Assembly: GCA_963924555.1 (NCBI GenBank)
Contig: OZ004583.1
Span: 5,861,501 to 5,925,500 of the forward strand
Origin: Crambe crambe
Taxonomy: Eukaryota; Porifera; Demospongiae; Poecilosclerida; Crambeidae
Direction of reading: 5' to 3'
DNA length: 64,000 bases
A program made the position numbers and the translations under genes. Of the stretch, positions 23,401 through 30,807 are shown piece by piece; the first letter of the stretch is position 1, and each line of letters opens with the position of its first letter. Under the pieces are notes generated by a model. The model was not told the DNA's origin. It saw only the letters and a program-made list of their open reading frames with translations, and searched no databases.

Positions 23401-26400
23401 TCCTACTTCACTCCCTTTATATCTCATCATGGGAATGAAGTAGGCTTGTAGTTGGTGATGGGTAAGGGGTTACTTGACTGAAGTTCACTCTCTTGTTGCT
23501 GAACTTTTTTGAACCGCACACAGCCATCCCTACTTCTCTTTTTATTTAGAATAACTTCCTTTATATAGTATGGAATTAACCACCATGGCTCCACTACATG
23601 AATATGATCTGATTACTGGGAGTGTGCAAGCAAATATAAGTAGAACTCTACTAGTTTAGCACACACAAGCATGTACGTAGGTGGTCTGACAGATGTATCT
23701 ATTTCAAAAGTATTGAAGTGGGTTATAACTTTATACCCCTCCCTCCCGGACTTTTGTAAGGGGTTTAGTGAGAGACCAGGTAGGTGTGGTTGGCATCTGA
23801 TGCCTGTGGGTATATATGTAACTACTGGACATGAAGTCTATTCCCTATACATAGGTGGTGGAACAGGTCAGGCCAGTCAGGTATATATATTGGAATAATA
23901 TTATATTTTATAATGACCAATATTTTGAGTTAATTAATATATTATGTTAAATTCAGTCAATAACAAAAAAAAAAGTGTCTAATGATGCTTGAATATGACA
24001 AATTGTACTCTGACTATAGGAGCTAATATTGTGGAAAGCATTTTAGAACTAAAAATCATATGTCACAAAAATCACACATTGGTAAGCAATTGTACTTGTA
24101 AGAGAAGGTGAGCAGCCAATCTCCACAAAATAAAGAGAGGTGACACATTAAAACTGCATAATGTGTATAGACCAGTGAGCTAAATTCCTAATTAGAGCAC
24201 ACCAATATTTTAAATAAAAGGGGGGCTAAGGATTCTTATGCTCCCTAAGATGTGTTCAATTTTGGAACGCATTAACCAATTCCTTGCTTGAGTCATGCAA
24301 GTAATTTCCTTTGATCCTTATTGCATGGTGTGGGTCTGAAATTTGCTGTGGGGAATGAGAATCTTTGAGCATGCATAACTCATGAATGTAGTCTTATTAG
24401 CCCAAACTTGGATATTGTCAATATGCAAACTGTCATGCTTACCCTTGGGACCTGTTCTGATTAGAGGGGTGGTCTCATTTTGTGGGTAGATTTGTGTTGG
24501 AAATAACTACTTAAATATTGGGACATTTACAAGTGACCTTATAGGGTGGTCTAATTTCCATGGTCAGATTAGAGGGAGTTTACTCATGCTACAAAAACCT
24601 TTGTAACATGAACATGATCCAGTTTATTAGGAGTATAAAAATACATGTACTTACAAAGACTCGGTCATGGCCAACACAATGTATGGGACTTCAGAATGTT
24701 ACCTTATCTACATCTAAGCATACATAGCATAAAATTAACCACCATTGTCTGTCTTTAAGTCATCGTTTTTGCTACATGAATATGATCTGATTACTGGGAG
24801 TGTGTCAAGCAAATGCAAATATAAGCAGAACTCTACCATTTAAAAGTTTAGTCACACACAGTCATAAGGTGGTCTGACATTATATAAATGACTATCTTAT
24901 TTCCACACACTGAGAAGCTTATCTCCCACAGGTATGCAGTTGGTCAGATTGAAGTGGGTAGAACATGAAATCAGACTTTGCACATTAAAAGCCTATTATG
25001 CTATCCTCCAATGCTTTTCAAATCTCCCTGTTATGCTCCAGATTATGCTCCCACACTTCACATGTCATACTTAATTTATAACACAATAACAAAATCACAA
25101 TAAGAACAAAAAACATATTTAGTGCCTCATTATAGTAACATTGTTTCTATGGAATCCTCTAAAGGTCAAAGGTGCTTATTCAACCAACAAGTTGGACATC
25201 AGTATCACTCACATCACTAGCTGATTTTCATGCACAAAAAACAACAACAACAACAACAACAACAAACAAATGAAACAACAAAACAAACAAACAAACAAAC
25301 AAAAACACCCTATCATTGCAGCATTATGCTTAATGCTTCAGCATACTTATTATGCTCTAAGTTATGCCGGCATATTGTGCAAAGTTCTAGCTACAGCTGC
25401 AGGATTTGGTTATAAAGGGTATCACCTTGTCCACAAGGGACCTTATAGGGTGGTCTAATTTACCGTGGTCCAGATTAGAGGGAGTTCACTCATGCTACAA
25501 AAACATTCAGTTTATGAAGAGTATGAAAATAAATGTACTTACAAAGACTCAGTCATGGCCAACACAATGTATGGGACTTCAGAATGTTACCTTATCTACA
25601 TCTAAGCATACATAGCATAAAATTAAGTCTTTGTAGTAGTGTATGCTCCAAGAACCTTTGCTACATGAATATGATCTGATTACTGGGAGTGTGCAAAGCA
25701 AATATAAGCAGAACTCTATCAAAGTTTAGCCACACACAGTCATAATATAATAATTATGGGACTTAGGGAATTTCCCCACTTCCATATACATGGTCACACT
25801 GAGAAGCTTATCAATCCCACAAGTATGCAGGTCATATTGGTCAGATTGAAGTGGGTAGAACATGAAATCAGGGCTATAACTGCAGAGACCATATGGATGA
25901 CCAGTGAAGTGGGGTGCGTGACCTACCTGAGGTGGGTGTGGTTGGTGTGAAGGATGCATGTGAGCCGTAGGAGGACATGGGTCTGGAAGGATAAAGAGTA
26001 GACAAAAGAGGTTGTCTCTATGATAATAATAACAAAATTTGTGTCCCATTAAGCAAGAATTTCTCCAATTACTGTGGACTTTGACCTTACTAAGGCCCAG
26101 AGCCTCTTCTAATAAAGTAGTAAAAACCACACCCAATAGCTACACCCACCTGTTCATTTAAGTTTAATAAGGTGGCAGTACAACTTATTTTTGGCACAGT
26201 AATAGAATAATCCCTACACTTTGTTTAGCTACATTTTGCTCAATCTTAGGCCAGGCAAAGTCGTCATCAGACACTTTTTTTAAACCAAAATCTAACCCAA
26301 TAAAGCCCTATTTTGTGGACATGGCTCCTTTAGTCAGAGAAGTGTTGAGGAATACATTTTTTTTAGGTCTCACCTTCAAGCTTCAGTTGTTTAGTATGAG

Positions 26401-26953
26401 GTCCTTCAGTTTGATCAACCTCTAAATCAGGAAATGATAACAAATTGGTAACTAACGGTAGATATGAAGCCCTTCTAGTCCACCACACAGGAAGAAAGGA
26501 AGTGATTATTGATACTTATAGCATTGTCAGTAGATTCACTGTATAGTTAACTAATAAAAGGGATGAGGCTATGTGATCTCTCTGACTATCCATCATAGCC
26601 TATGGAGTATTGTAGTCACAAACAACATTCCACAAACAGCTAATACCTTTATCAGCTGCTCTAGTCTTAGTCTTGGGTCCAGGGTTCACTTCCACGTCCC
26701 CAGAGAGTAACAGGATACCCATCAGGAACCAAGTTGGCCTGCCTTTTCCTCTGGATCCTGATCTTTCTCCCACTACCCTCCTCCATAGTCTTGTCTTCCT
26801 AAAGTAGCCGTGCAAGAGGTGTTTGACAGCTACATCATAGCTTGTCTTGTTGTTGACCTGCCACTCCCCCTTCCATTCATCATCACACCACTGTCGCAGC
26901 AGAGACACACAGAGACCAATCAAAGCAAAACGAAAGAAGCAAGACTTAGACAT
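11449..26953 (-). CDS. Unit A: 2A - Pro-rich - six death-fold - Roc-COR - Death gene (15 exons)
   Basis: Fifteen exons with GT/AG ends join to 4662 nt, about 1553 codons plus stop, with no frame break. Order in the protein: hydrophobic N-terminus and 2A-like motif; short acidic and Pro/His linkers; Pro-rich exon; six death-fold-like modules; Roc GTPase plus COR plus Cys-rich tail in one 2.1-kb exon; two short acidic exons; a Death domain. Roc-COR domains bind GTP and dimerise; Death-fold modules make homotypic contacts in apoptosis and immune signalling. A role as intracellular receptor or signalling hub is inferred. If the 2A works, the ribosome releases the N-terminal peptide and makes the rest as a separate cytosolic chain, so two fates from one mRNA are possible. 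Exon joins are by eye; transcript data are needed. Confidence 0.75.
11667..11948 (-). CDS. Unit A exon 14: C-terminal Death domain
   Basis: A 282-nt exon, phase 1 to phase 1. The peptide begins RSDIADVMDEVGDLAGQWEV, then FAQKLGIKPGNIGRFRAN, ADWLKKN and GRPNWRTLANAVQRI. The W at helix 1-2, LGI, the helix-5 W, and the PxWRxLxxAL ending are the usual Death-domain landmarks. It is about 93 residues, the normal domain size. Equivalent exons are at 29778-30032 (B) and 39978-40253 (C), all after the Roc-COR exon. Confidence 0.8.
12091..12141 (-). CDS. Unit A exon 13: short linker
   Basis: 51-nt phase-1 exon between 'tattgcag' and 'gtgagt', encoding DDRDWKDVVKEIDTRTL. It may complete a helix preceding the Death domain. 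Confidence 0.6.
   Translation of the reverse strand: MIVIGRMLLKKLILEH
12214..12246 (-). CDS. Unit A exon 12: acidic micro-exon
   Basis: 33-nt phase-1 exon between 'tattag' and 'gtaagt', encoding DDDQAQSSEEE. Units B and C carry different short acidic micro-exons at this place (30623-30661, 30515-30553 and 40741-40767). A remnant of the exon at 30264-30326 is visible at about 12626-12659 but breaks phase. Confidence 0.6.
12810..14918 (-). CDS. Unit A exon 11: Roc-COR GTPase exon
   Basis: One 2109-nt exon, phase 1 to phase 1. Counting from 14946, the P-loop GSPGSGKS is at about residues 43-50, DTGGQ (G3) at 214-218 and THKD (G4, the form seen in Roc domains) at 304-307. A COR-like part follows: SIVSFDECVSLAAQ, then LLRFLHTRIGRIKYF, IREPQVLFNKVTDLI and HRGIISASIF. 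The tail has Cys pairs (FCIKCDSCSSTHK, CESKHKSC). Between G1 and G3 lie about 165 residues where Roc domains usually need 40-50; the excess is Pro/Thr/Ser-rich. GTP binding is expected from the intact motifs. No LRR is attached, unlike LRRK-type ROCO proteins. The acceptor 'acttgtag' is shared with unit C. Confidence 0.85.
15702..15855. mobile_element. 154-bp foldback MITE
   Basis: Left arm 'gtggtggacctttgatattc' onward to 'cagtacatga' and right arm 'tcacgtactg' to 'ggtccaccac' are inverted repeats with small mismatches. The loop is A-rich and there is no coding content. Confidence 0.7.
16006..16210. mobile_element. 205-bp MITE with ~85-bp inverted arms
   Basis: Left arm starts 'ctgctcaaaaaagtaaggaa' and the right arm ends 'ttccttacttttttgagcag'; the arms are nearly perfect complements in to 'tccctacata'. 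This is a recent-looking palindromic element with no ORF. Confidence 0.8.
18157..18408 (-). CDS. Unit A exon 10: death-fold module 6 (gamma type)
   Basis: 252 nt, phase 1 to phase 1. The peptide starts DSNFSIERINKVLEEVDDWE, then IDWVRLASALRYADYDALAE. Length and the W-x(2)-L-x(2)-AL ending fit a Death domain. Closest in-gene relative is exon 7 (DPTFTAELLSEILKEVEDWE). Near-identical copy in C at 48296-48553, degraded copy in B at 33427-33726. Confidence 0.75.
18630..18923 (-). CDS. Unit A exon 9: death-fold-like module 5 (beta type)
   Basis: 294 nt, phase 1 to phase 1. DPTMTVENLTTVLMSAEESP opens it, with MERIESCIPSEEQQ, PTWKAIALYG and AIKACDYCT later. It resembles exon 6 (ESTLSVENVAAVLMQIEGDV). 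The fold is inferred from the PTWK ending and helix-like spacing; it is the most divergent type. C copy at 48765-49067. Confidence 0.65.
19562..19753 (-). CDS. Unit A exon 8: short death-fold-like module 4 (alpha type)
   Basis: 192 nt, phase 1 to phase 1. Contains YSLDEFLTAEAITTWRQLIS and ADSIRNFAELVTG, the latter matching the end of exon 5 (DNIRKFAEPPQG). Shorter than a full Death domain (about 64 residues), so it may be a partial fold. C copy at 49716-49913. Confidence 0.65.
20153..20404 (-). CDS. Unit A exon 7: death-fold module 3 (gamma type)
   Basis: 252 nt, phase 1 to phase 1. DPTFTAELLSEILKEVEDWE, then ISKYMGI and VTWGNVVTALSHCGEEIAAE: W, LGI-like and W-x(2)-VxxAL landmarks of a Death domain. 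C copy at 50329-50580 differs by few residues; B copy at 37382-37640 carries a 22-nt deletion. Confidence 0.75.
20622..20897 (-). CDS. Unit A exon 6: death-fold-like module 2 (beta type)
   Basis: 276 nt, phase 1 to phase 1, donor AAAAG|gtcagg. It was chosen over the nearby gtaagc because only this donor keeps frame, and because the B copy preserves it. ESTLSVENVAAVLMQIEGDV, RISSLSGEEKIRAAASLYIT and CPSWKLLSLLLYEV are seen. C copy at 50798-51073. Confidence 0.7.
20898..21940 (-). other. Intron 5 of unit A
   Basis: Non-coding; contains the 'cagtggaacctcc' MITE at 21506-21672. Nearly the same sequence, MITE included, is at 51074-52093. Confidence 0.6.
21506..21672. mobile_element. 167-bp Tc1/mariner-type MITE, TA flanks
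   Basis: Ends 'cagtggaacctcc' and 'ggaggttccactg' are exact inverted repeats, flanked by TA on both sides (21504-21505, 21673-21674). It is internally foldable. The copy at 51640-51816 is at the same place of the duplicated intron, so insertion predates the duplication. Confidence 0.8.
21941..22207 (-). CDS. Unit A exon 5: death-fold module 1 (alpha type)
   Basis: 267 nt, phase 1 to phase 1. PQLTLPNITKYIPQILEID, VELVLRAWLAGKG, LPSWRRLIWALDEMEV and DNIRKFAEPPQ. W-x(n)-PSWRRLxxAL is Death-domain-like. C copy at 52094-52336 is eight codons shorter between WAL and DNIRKFAEPP. Confidence 0.7.
22208..23112 (-). other. Intron 4 of unit A
   Basis: Non-coding apart from a minisatellite (22883-22975). 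Collinear with 52337-53351 in unit C. Confidence 0.6.
22883..22975. repeat. 28-bp minisatellite, three copies plus a partial
   Basis: The unit 'acatcactgcacaccatata' + 'gggatagt' repeats head to tail. The paralogous intron in unit C (53003-53205) has seven copies plus a partial; degenerate single copies lie nearby at 22315-22385 and 38535-38590. Confidence 0.85.
23113..23341 (-). CDS. Unit A exon 4: Pro-rich linker
   Basis: 229 nt, phase 0 in and phase 1 out, donor gtaagt. VLSVPRPPVTPSLMSPSPN and several long Pro runs, closing with VFQVVTPVHPDQ. Low complexity; a likely flexible spacer or SH3/WW-type binding tract. The C copy (53352-53418) keeps both ends but lacks 54 codons in frame. Confidence 0.75.
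23342..25926 (-). other. Intron 3 of unit A
   Basis: Non-coding. An inverted element related to 61330-61470 lies at about 23400-23545. The segment 24057-25926 is collinear with 61797-63599 in unit C and partly with 664-1603 in unit D. A CAA/AAC tract is at 25238-25305. Confidence 0.6.
25927..25982 (-). CDS. Unit A exon 3: Pro/His linker
   Basis: 56 nt, phase 1 in and phase 0 out. DPCPPTAHMHPSHQPHPPQ. An identical exon is found at 63600-63655. Confidence 0.7.
26374..26421 (-). CDS. Unit A exon 2: 48-nt acidic/basic linker
   Basis: Acceptor 'tgatttag', donor GAAG|gtgaga, phase 1 at both ends, encoding EVDQTEGPHTKQLKLE. Its D counterpart (about 4355-4403) has lost the donor. Confidence 0.65.
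26647..26953 (-). CDS. Unit A exon 1: start codon, hydrophobic N-terminus, 2A-like motif
   Basis: ATG at 26951-26953; 102 codons plus one base, donor AAAG|gtatta. MSKSCFFRFALIGLCVSLLR gives a short hydrophobic segment behind a positive residue (signal-like). A basic region (RKTRLWRRVVGERSGSRGKG) follows, then TWFLMGILLLSGDVEVNPGP, the complete DxExNPGP 2A signature with its hydrophobic lead. Ribosome skipping would occur between the last Gly and Pro, releasing about 95 residues. Sea urchin NLR genes are known to use N-terminal 2A sequences as conditional signal peptides; the same use here is inferred. Confidence 0.75.
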
Positions 26954-29371
26954 GTCTACTTTTTAAATTGGGGTGGGGGGCGTATACTTGCAGAAACTGC
27001 GCACGCGCAGAACCTGCCAAAAATAGCGGGAATTTCAAAATAGACATAATACACATCCTCTTGCTAGCTAAAAAGTTAGTAGCCCAAGAGCTAATTCTTA
27101 CACTGATTAGGGTATTCCATAGGAGAATATTGCTGCAAAAGTACTTGCACTCATAGCCCTAGTCCCACAAAGTCTGTACTGACCTCTCTTCCTCAGAAAA
27201 TGTATTGCAACAATAGGAGAAATTTTTCTATGGTTACAATCCAGTCACCATCAAATCACTTACTTCACCAGCTCAAGAGCTAATTCTTACACTAATTAGG
27301 GTAGAAGGTCTTGAGCTGTGCTTTAGCTAGCTATATGACTGAACTTGAATTATAGAGGCTTTGGGGTAGCTATGGTTCGTTCCAGAAACCAGCCAAGGAA
27401 AGAAAATATCCTCACAAAGTGAATTTCAATGCAAGCAGTGACCAGTATATTCAAACTGCACATAATAATTATAACTACTCACATCTGTCCACAGGTCCAT
27501 AACTATTATCATGCAATATTACAATAACCAGCTAACTACTTTATTTCCACTAACATTACTTGCTCTGTAAAAACATTACCAAGGGAAGAAGACAAAGGAA
27601 AGTCTGAATGATGAGATCACCAGCTACTCTACAGTACCAAGGCCATGTTCTGGCAGATCATAACTATTATGCCGGCATACTTTCTGGCACATGACAACAT
27701 TTTCGAATTAGAAAATAATCAAAAAGTGCATGAGGCTATAAATGATGGTTTAACTATAACTACAATAACTGCAAGTGAGTGGATTCATTTTCTTGTATTA
27801 ACTATTCATTAGTTGAGTATCTAGACGAGTGACTCATAGCAGTGTAAGGTGTGATGGATTGTTTGGAGATCCAACAGCTAAAACAGTGCAGGAACTTAAA
27901 GCTATTCTAGTTAGATAATGTGAAATATTCATCTTCTATAACTCGCTATAGCATATCGCCAGAGAAAGATTGCTGTTGCATTATTCATGAAGAGCTGAGC
28001 TTGAGGCACAGTGAAAGTAGAGTCTTACTTCAGTTCAAGTGTGTTCATAGAAACTGAATACCAAAGAAATAAAAAACAGGGGAATTTAAAATAGATAATA
28101 CAAAAGTCACATTAATTAATTTTAATTTGAATTCTGTGCAAGTCAGCTTCCTCATCACACCACACCATAAGGAAAACAAAATCAATCAGAAAAAGTACAT
28201 GTTATAATAATTATTTGAAAGAGGGTGTGATACTGCGCACTTTCAAATCATTGAAATTAAGAAGCCCCATAATTATTAAACTCACAAAATTTTGATGCAT
28301 ATAGAACTGTGGAAGAGCTCAGAAGAATCAGTACTACCCTGTGATGTAGAACATTACTCCTTGTATTCGTGATAACCCTTACCTTGATTTTGTATAATCT
28401 CTTTAATAGCACTATTTTTCTAAGTGGATAAAAGTTTTGAGTTTACTGATATCTGCACACTATACCTCCCGAGAGCTGTGGTGCTTAACTTTTGAAACGG
28501 AGTAAGCAGAAATGGTCATTAAGACTGCAAGATCTCACAGTTCAGTGCAAGTTCTCAGATGTTTGCACCCTGGAGAATGATAACAAGGTTTGCTAATGCA
28601 TGGCCTTCCAGCAGGTCAGTTATCTTTCATTCTCCGTGCTGCCTCTGATACTCTCCCCACTCCACTGATCCTGAAATAGCTACCAGATGTGAGGTTTGTA
28701 GCTCATCTTCACCCACAACCCTACACATCCTCAATGGCTGTCTCCAGGCCCTGGCCCTTACCTGGAGACTAACAGTGTCCTTCCTTAAACTACTTCTTCC
28801 ACCAGGAGGGAAAATCTATGGAGACCTACCGGGTGTGAGAAAACCCCCTCAACACCGTACCTCCTGACATCATGATCATTCAGATAAAGGCATCTTCCTC
28901 ATTGAACTTATATACTGTCCCTTATAATTTACCAGACTCCATAATTATGGCCCATAGAGACTATTTTGGGGCACTGAACGCAATCTTCTCATTATGACTC
29001 ACCACTCAGTTATCACTTCTTTTGTTTTTATCTCACTTTACATGGTTTATTTTTTTGTTGTTGATAATATTATACAACTATTTTTCCTCTTTTTTTTTGT
29101 ATAATTATAATTTCTCCTTTACTCCATTATCAGTCAGATTTGACTTTGTAGCCTTGAGACCTAGGGTACCTTTTATTTTACATTGTTCACTTTGCTCATT
29201 AATCTCAATCCCATTCTGCCATTCCATTCATGAATAGACACCGATACAACTACAAGCTAGCTGGACTTCATTCTTTTTCATCATGGCATTCAAAGTGCAT
29301 AAAGATATTCACTGCTTGTAGATATTGAACAGAATTGTAACACAGTAACACAGAGTTAACTAATAATATAG
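26954..29371. other. Intergenic region between units A and B
   Basis: Upstream side of unit A and downstream side of unit B. It contains a LINE fragment (28622-28920) and 'gcgcacgcgcag' near 26999, about 45 bp upstream of the unit A ATG, a possible promoter element. No other gene was seen. Confidence 0.5.
28622..28920 (+). pseudogene. LINE ORF2 C-terminal fragment
   Basis: Two frames combine to the C-terminal zinc-knuckle-like tail of a non-LTR element. FILRAASDTLPTPLIL is in one frame. After a shift, TRCEVCSSSSPTTLHILNGC, LTWRLTVSFLKLLLPP and IYGDLPGVRKPPQ follow in another. CxxC...H...C and the W-R-x-x-V spacing are typical of this region in animal LINEs. Frameshift and stops show it is dead. 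Confidence 0.55.
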
Positions 29372-29431
29372 CTAGTCCAACTTCGTGATTTTAGCTGGAG
29401 GTGGTTGATCAGACTCTACATCTTCATCATG
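29372..29431 (-). CDS. Unit B terminal exon
   Basis: After 'ttgttatag', 20 codons HDEDVESDQPPPAKITKLD and TAG, phase 0. It fits the phase-0 end of the exon at 29491-29552. Confidence 0.6.
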   Translation of the reverse strand, partial: HDEDVESDQPPPAKITKLD

Positions 29432-29490
29432 CTATAACAAGAAGGAACTCAATAGAGTTTAAATCACAGCTCATTTAGAATAATACAAAC

Positions 29491-29552
29491 CTGGACATGT
29501 GTTGGTTGAAGAGAAAGTGCAGACTGATCAGCAGAACTGTTGCCTTGCAGTG
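29491..29552 (-). CDS. Unit B penultimate linker exon
   Basis: 62 nt, phase 1 in and phase 0 out, encoding LQGNSSADQSALSLQPTHVQ. No domain. Confidence 0.55.
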
Positions 29553-29777
29553 CTGGAATAATGCATTATGGCATGCAAGTGACATCAAAGAATCTTAGCT
29601 ATAATATTAGTTGAATTTTATAGTGCCATATAGCTATAAAAAAATTCTATAATAGTGCCCTATGAATTGTTTGGCTCTTCCATAATAGCTAATTATATTA
29701 TGAGTCTGATCCTCAAATTAAACTAAATGAGTAATATTTTTATGATTGCAGCCATATTCACTCCAGAAGATACTCAC

Positions 29778-30032
29778 ATTTCTCAATTTTTCCTGCTACT
29801 CCTTTGAGTTTGATTTTCTCGAGAGCATTTATCAAACTGGCCCAAGTGGGTTGACCACTGGTGGCAACAACATTGTCAGCGCCATTTAGCCATCCTTCCA
29901 CTAAATCCTCACAGAGCATAGTCATCTTCTTGAGATTCGACCAAAGCAATCCCAGAGCTGAACCAAGTTTAAGAAGCTCTTTGTTAGTCAGGTCAGATAG
30001 GTATTCAGTCACTTGAAAGTGGTCTTTCATGC
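29778..30032 (-). CDS. Unit B Death domain exon
   Basis: 255 nt, phase 1 to phase 1. MKDHFQVTEYLSDLTNKELL, LGSALGLLWSNL, LVEGWLNGADN and QPTWASLINALEKIKLKGVA: a Death domain with LG(xx)LG and PTWxxLxxAL landmarks. It is intact as an exon, although the unit upstream is broken. Confidence 0.75.
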
Positions 30033-30263
30033 CTACATACAAAACAATCAAAGCTACAGTAAAGAGTTTGAGGTACTAGAAGTCAATACTTTACTCCTCT
30101 AGGTGATGCATATAAAGTATCATCATGTGGTAGAAATGCAAGACTTAGACTGCACAACTCAATGACATAGAGTAGGTAAGGGATAGTCACACAACACACA
30201 AATCTGGTAAAGGGGTTCACCACACTGTATCTTGAAATAACATGGCTACACTATTATAATTAC

Positions 30264-30326
30264 CAAGAGTAGTATTCAGAACTGATGGTTGAAGTCCTTG
30301 GATTGCTGGACCTGGCTCACTGCAAT
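30264..30326 (-). CDS. Unit B linker exon
   Basis: 63 nt, phase 1 to phase 1, DCSEPGPAIQGLQPSVLNTT. The C homologue at 40476-40517 is 42 nt; the A homologue is decayed (about 12626-12659). Confidence 0.6.
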
Positions 30327-30514
30327 CTAAAGGTGAAATCATGGCTGTAAGCTAGCGTCCTTAAGTAAAATCATACTTAAAGAGACAAGGGGTGCGTGTA
30401 TAAGGCTCACGGATAACCTTTCTTATTTGATCCCTTAATCTGACTATACTAGCACATGGATGAAACATGCACCTTAGAATATTGAGTGAGGTATCTAGCT
30501 ATCCATAATGTTAC

Positions 30515-30553
30515 CTTTTAAGGAATCACTCTTTCCACACAATTTTTCATCCA
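30515..30553 (-). CDS. Unit B acidic micro-exon 2
   Basis: 39 nt, phase 1 to phase 1, VDEKLCGKSDSLK. Tandem duplicate of the next micro-exon. Confidence 0.6.
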
Positions 30554-30622
30554 CTGAGGAAAATAAACAGCATAGGTGTAACTATTATACCAAGCTATCG
30601 ATGGCTATTGTAAAAATAATAC

Positions 30623-30661
30623 CTTGAAACAAATCACTTTTTCCACACAGTTCTTCATCCT
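30623..30661 (-). CDS. Unit B acidic micro-exon 1
   Basis: 39 nt, phase 1 to phase 1, EDEELCGKSDLFQ. Paralogous with 30515-30553 and with the 27-nt C exon at 40741-40767 (ENEEICGEI). Confidence 0.6.
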
Positions 30662-30807
30662 CTGAAAATATAAATATTACAGATAATTATTCTTTGAAAA
30701 GGATAAAGAGGAAAGGAATATTTGGGATATAACTAGATGTCTTTCCAAAAAAAAAAAAAAAAAAAAGAAAGTTAGCTACGTACTGCATAGCCCTACACTA
30801 TACATAC

